Assembly: GCA_003232855.1 (NCBI GenBank)
Contig: QIKC01000045.1
Location: 1 to 6,851 of the forward strand
Direction: 5' to 3'
Source of the DNA: Verrucomicrobiales bacterium
GTDB lineage: Bacteria > Verrucomicrobiota > Verrucomicrobiia > Verrucomicrobiales > DEV007
Length of the DNA stretch: 6,851 nt
Shown: positions 6,476 to 6,851 of the stretch, in pieces
Layout: each line of letters opens with the position of its first letter
How positions within the stretch are numbered: position 1 is the first letter of the stretch
Made by a program: the position numbers and the translations under genes
The notes under the pieces: model-generated
Databases searched by the model: none
The model's input: only the letters and a program-made list of their open reading frames with translations
Told to the model about the DNA's origin: nothing

Positions 6476-6851
6476 TTACGGCGTGTACCAGATCGGCGAG
6501 GTGTAGGCGCGCTCTTGAGTAGTCATCGGCACCTCCTTCGGCATCTCGACGCCGAATCGCAGCGCCTCGTAGGCGGTCCAGCGCGGGGTGGGGATCTCGA
6601 TGACGCGGGCGTAGTAGAAGGCGCTCAGAGTCGGGTCGAAGTCGGGGTCGCTCCACACCGTCATCAGCTCGGGGTCGCCGATGCTGTTGGTCCAGGTGGC
6701 ATTTTTCATATCGACGGTATTGCCGACCGGCGGCAGTTTGTCATCGGTGCCGGGTTGGCGATCACCGCTCCATGCGACGTCGTAAACTTTCTCGTGGGTC
6801 TCGCCGGCCGCGTCCAGCCAGCCCTTGATGATTTGGATGCGGTCGAGGTTG
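6476..6851 (-). CDS. DUF3604 protein, C-terminal part only (5' end outside window)
   Basis: The reading frame is open from the window edge (first complete codon at 6850) to a TAA at 6476, giving 124 codons. It begins [19 protein letters not shown] and ends [12 protein letters not shown]. It aligns without frameshift to the last 120-odd residues of the complete DUF3604 gene downstream ([19 protein letters not shown] ... [12 protein letters not shown]), sharing [34 protein letters not shown] and EIPTPRW. It is therefore a tandem paralogue. The catalytic half lies outside the window and cannot be judged. An ATG at 6709 is internal to the conserved domain and is not a start. Confidence 0.9.
   Translation of the reverse strand, partial: NLDRIQIIKGWLDAAGETHEKVYDVAWSGDRQPGTDDKLPPVGNTVDMKNATWTNSIGDPELMTVWSDPDFDPTLSAFYYARVIEIPTPRWTAYEALRFGVEMPKEVPMTTQERAYTSPIWYTP

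Overview
The window is a compact block of six genes, all on the minus strand. They look like one transcription unit read from right to left. No RNA gene, mobile element or CRISPR array is visible, and no stretch over 300 bases lacks a gene. The DNA is GC-rich with strong G/C third-position bias, which produces many long antisense and shifted open frames that I treat as shadows. Nearly every product carries a Sec signal, lipobox or membrane segment, so this is a Gram-negative, envelope-directed locus. The short CTTGAAACTT spacer repeats and the mix of families remind me of marine Verrucomicrobiota (Opitutae-like), but that placement is weak; a marine proteobacterium is also possible.

Layout in order of transcription. 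(1) 6851-6476: C-terminal 124 codons of a DUF3604 protein, cut by the window edge. (2) 6380-4464: a complete secreted DUF3604 protein with a PHP-like metal-binding histidine/aspartate pattern. It is a tandem paralogue of (1). (3) 4443-3397: an exported protein of unknown function. Its signal peptide lies upstream of the first canonical start codon, so it probably starts at a rare ATC codon. Its mature N-terminus resembles NTR/TIMP-like folds. (4) 3321-2407: a membrane-anchored parvulin-type peptidyl-prolyl isomerase. (5) 2410-1409: a HupE/UreJ-type membrane protein with a periplasmic N-terminal domain, overlapping (4) by four bases. (6) 1389-4: an alpha/beta-hydrolase (DUF900-like) lipoprotein.

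The gaps, in order, are 97-odd, 20, 75, -4 and 19 bases. The two larger gaps hold, respectively, a weak terminator/promoter candidate and a cluster of direct repeats.

The working idea is an extracytoplasmic cassette. A membrane permease-like protein, a foldase and an NTR-like protein would support secreted DUF3604 metalloenzymes. None of the genes has an experimentally known role that I can tie to this context, and no hydrogenase or urease genes are present to explain the HupE/UreJ homologue.
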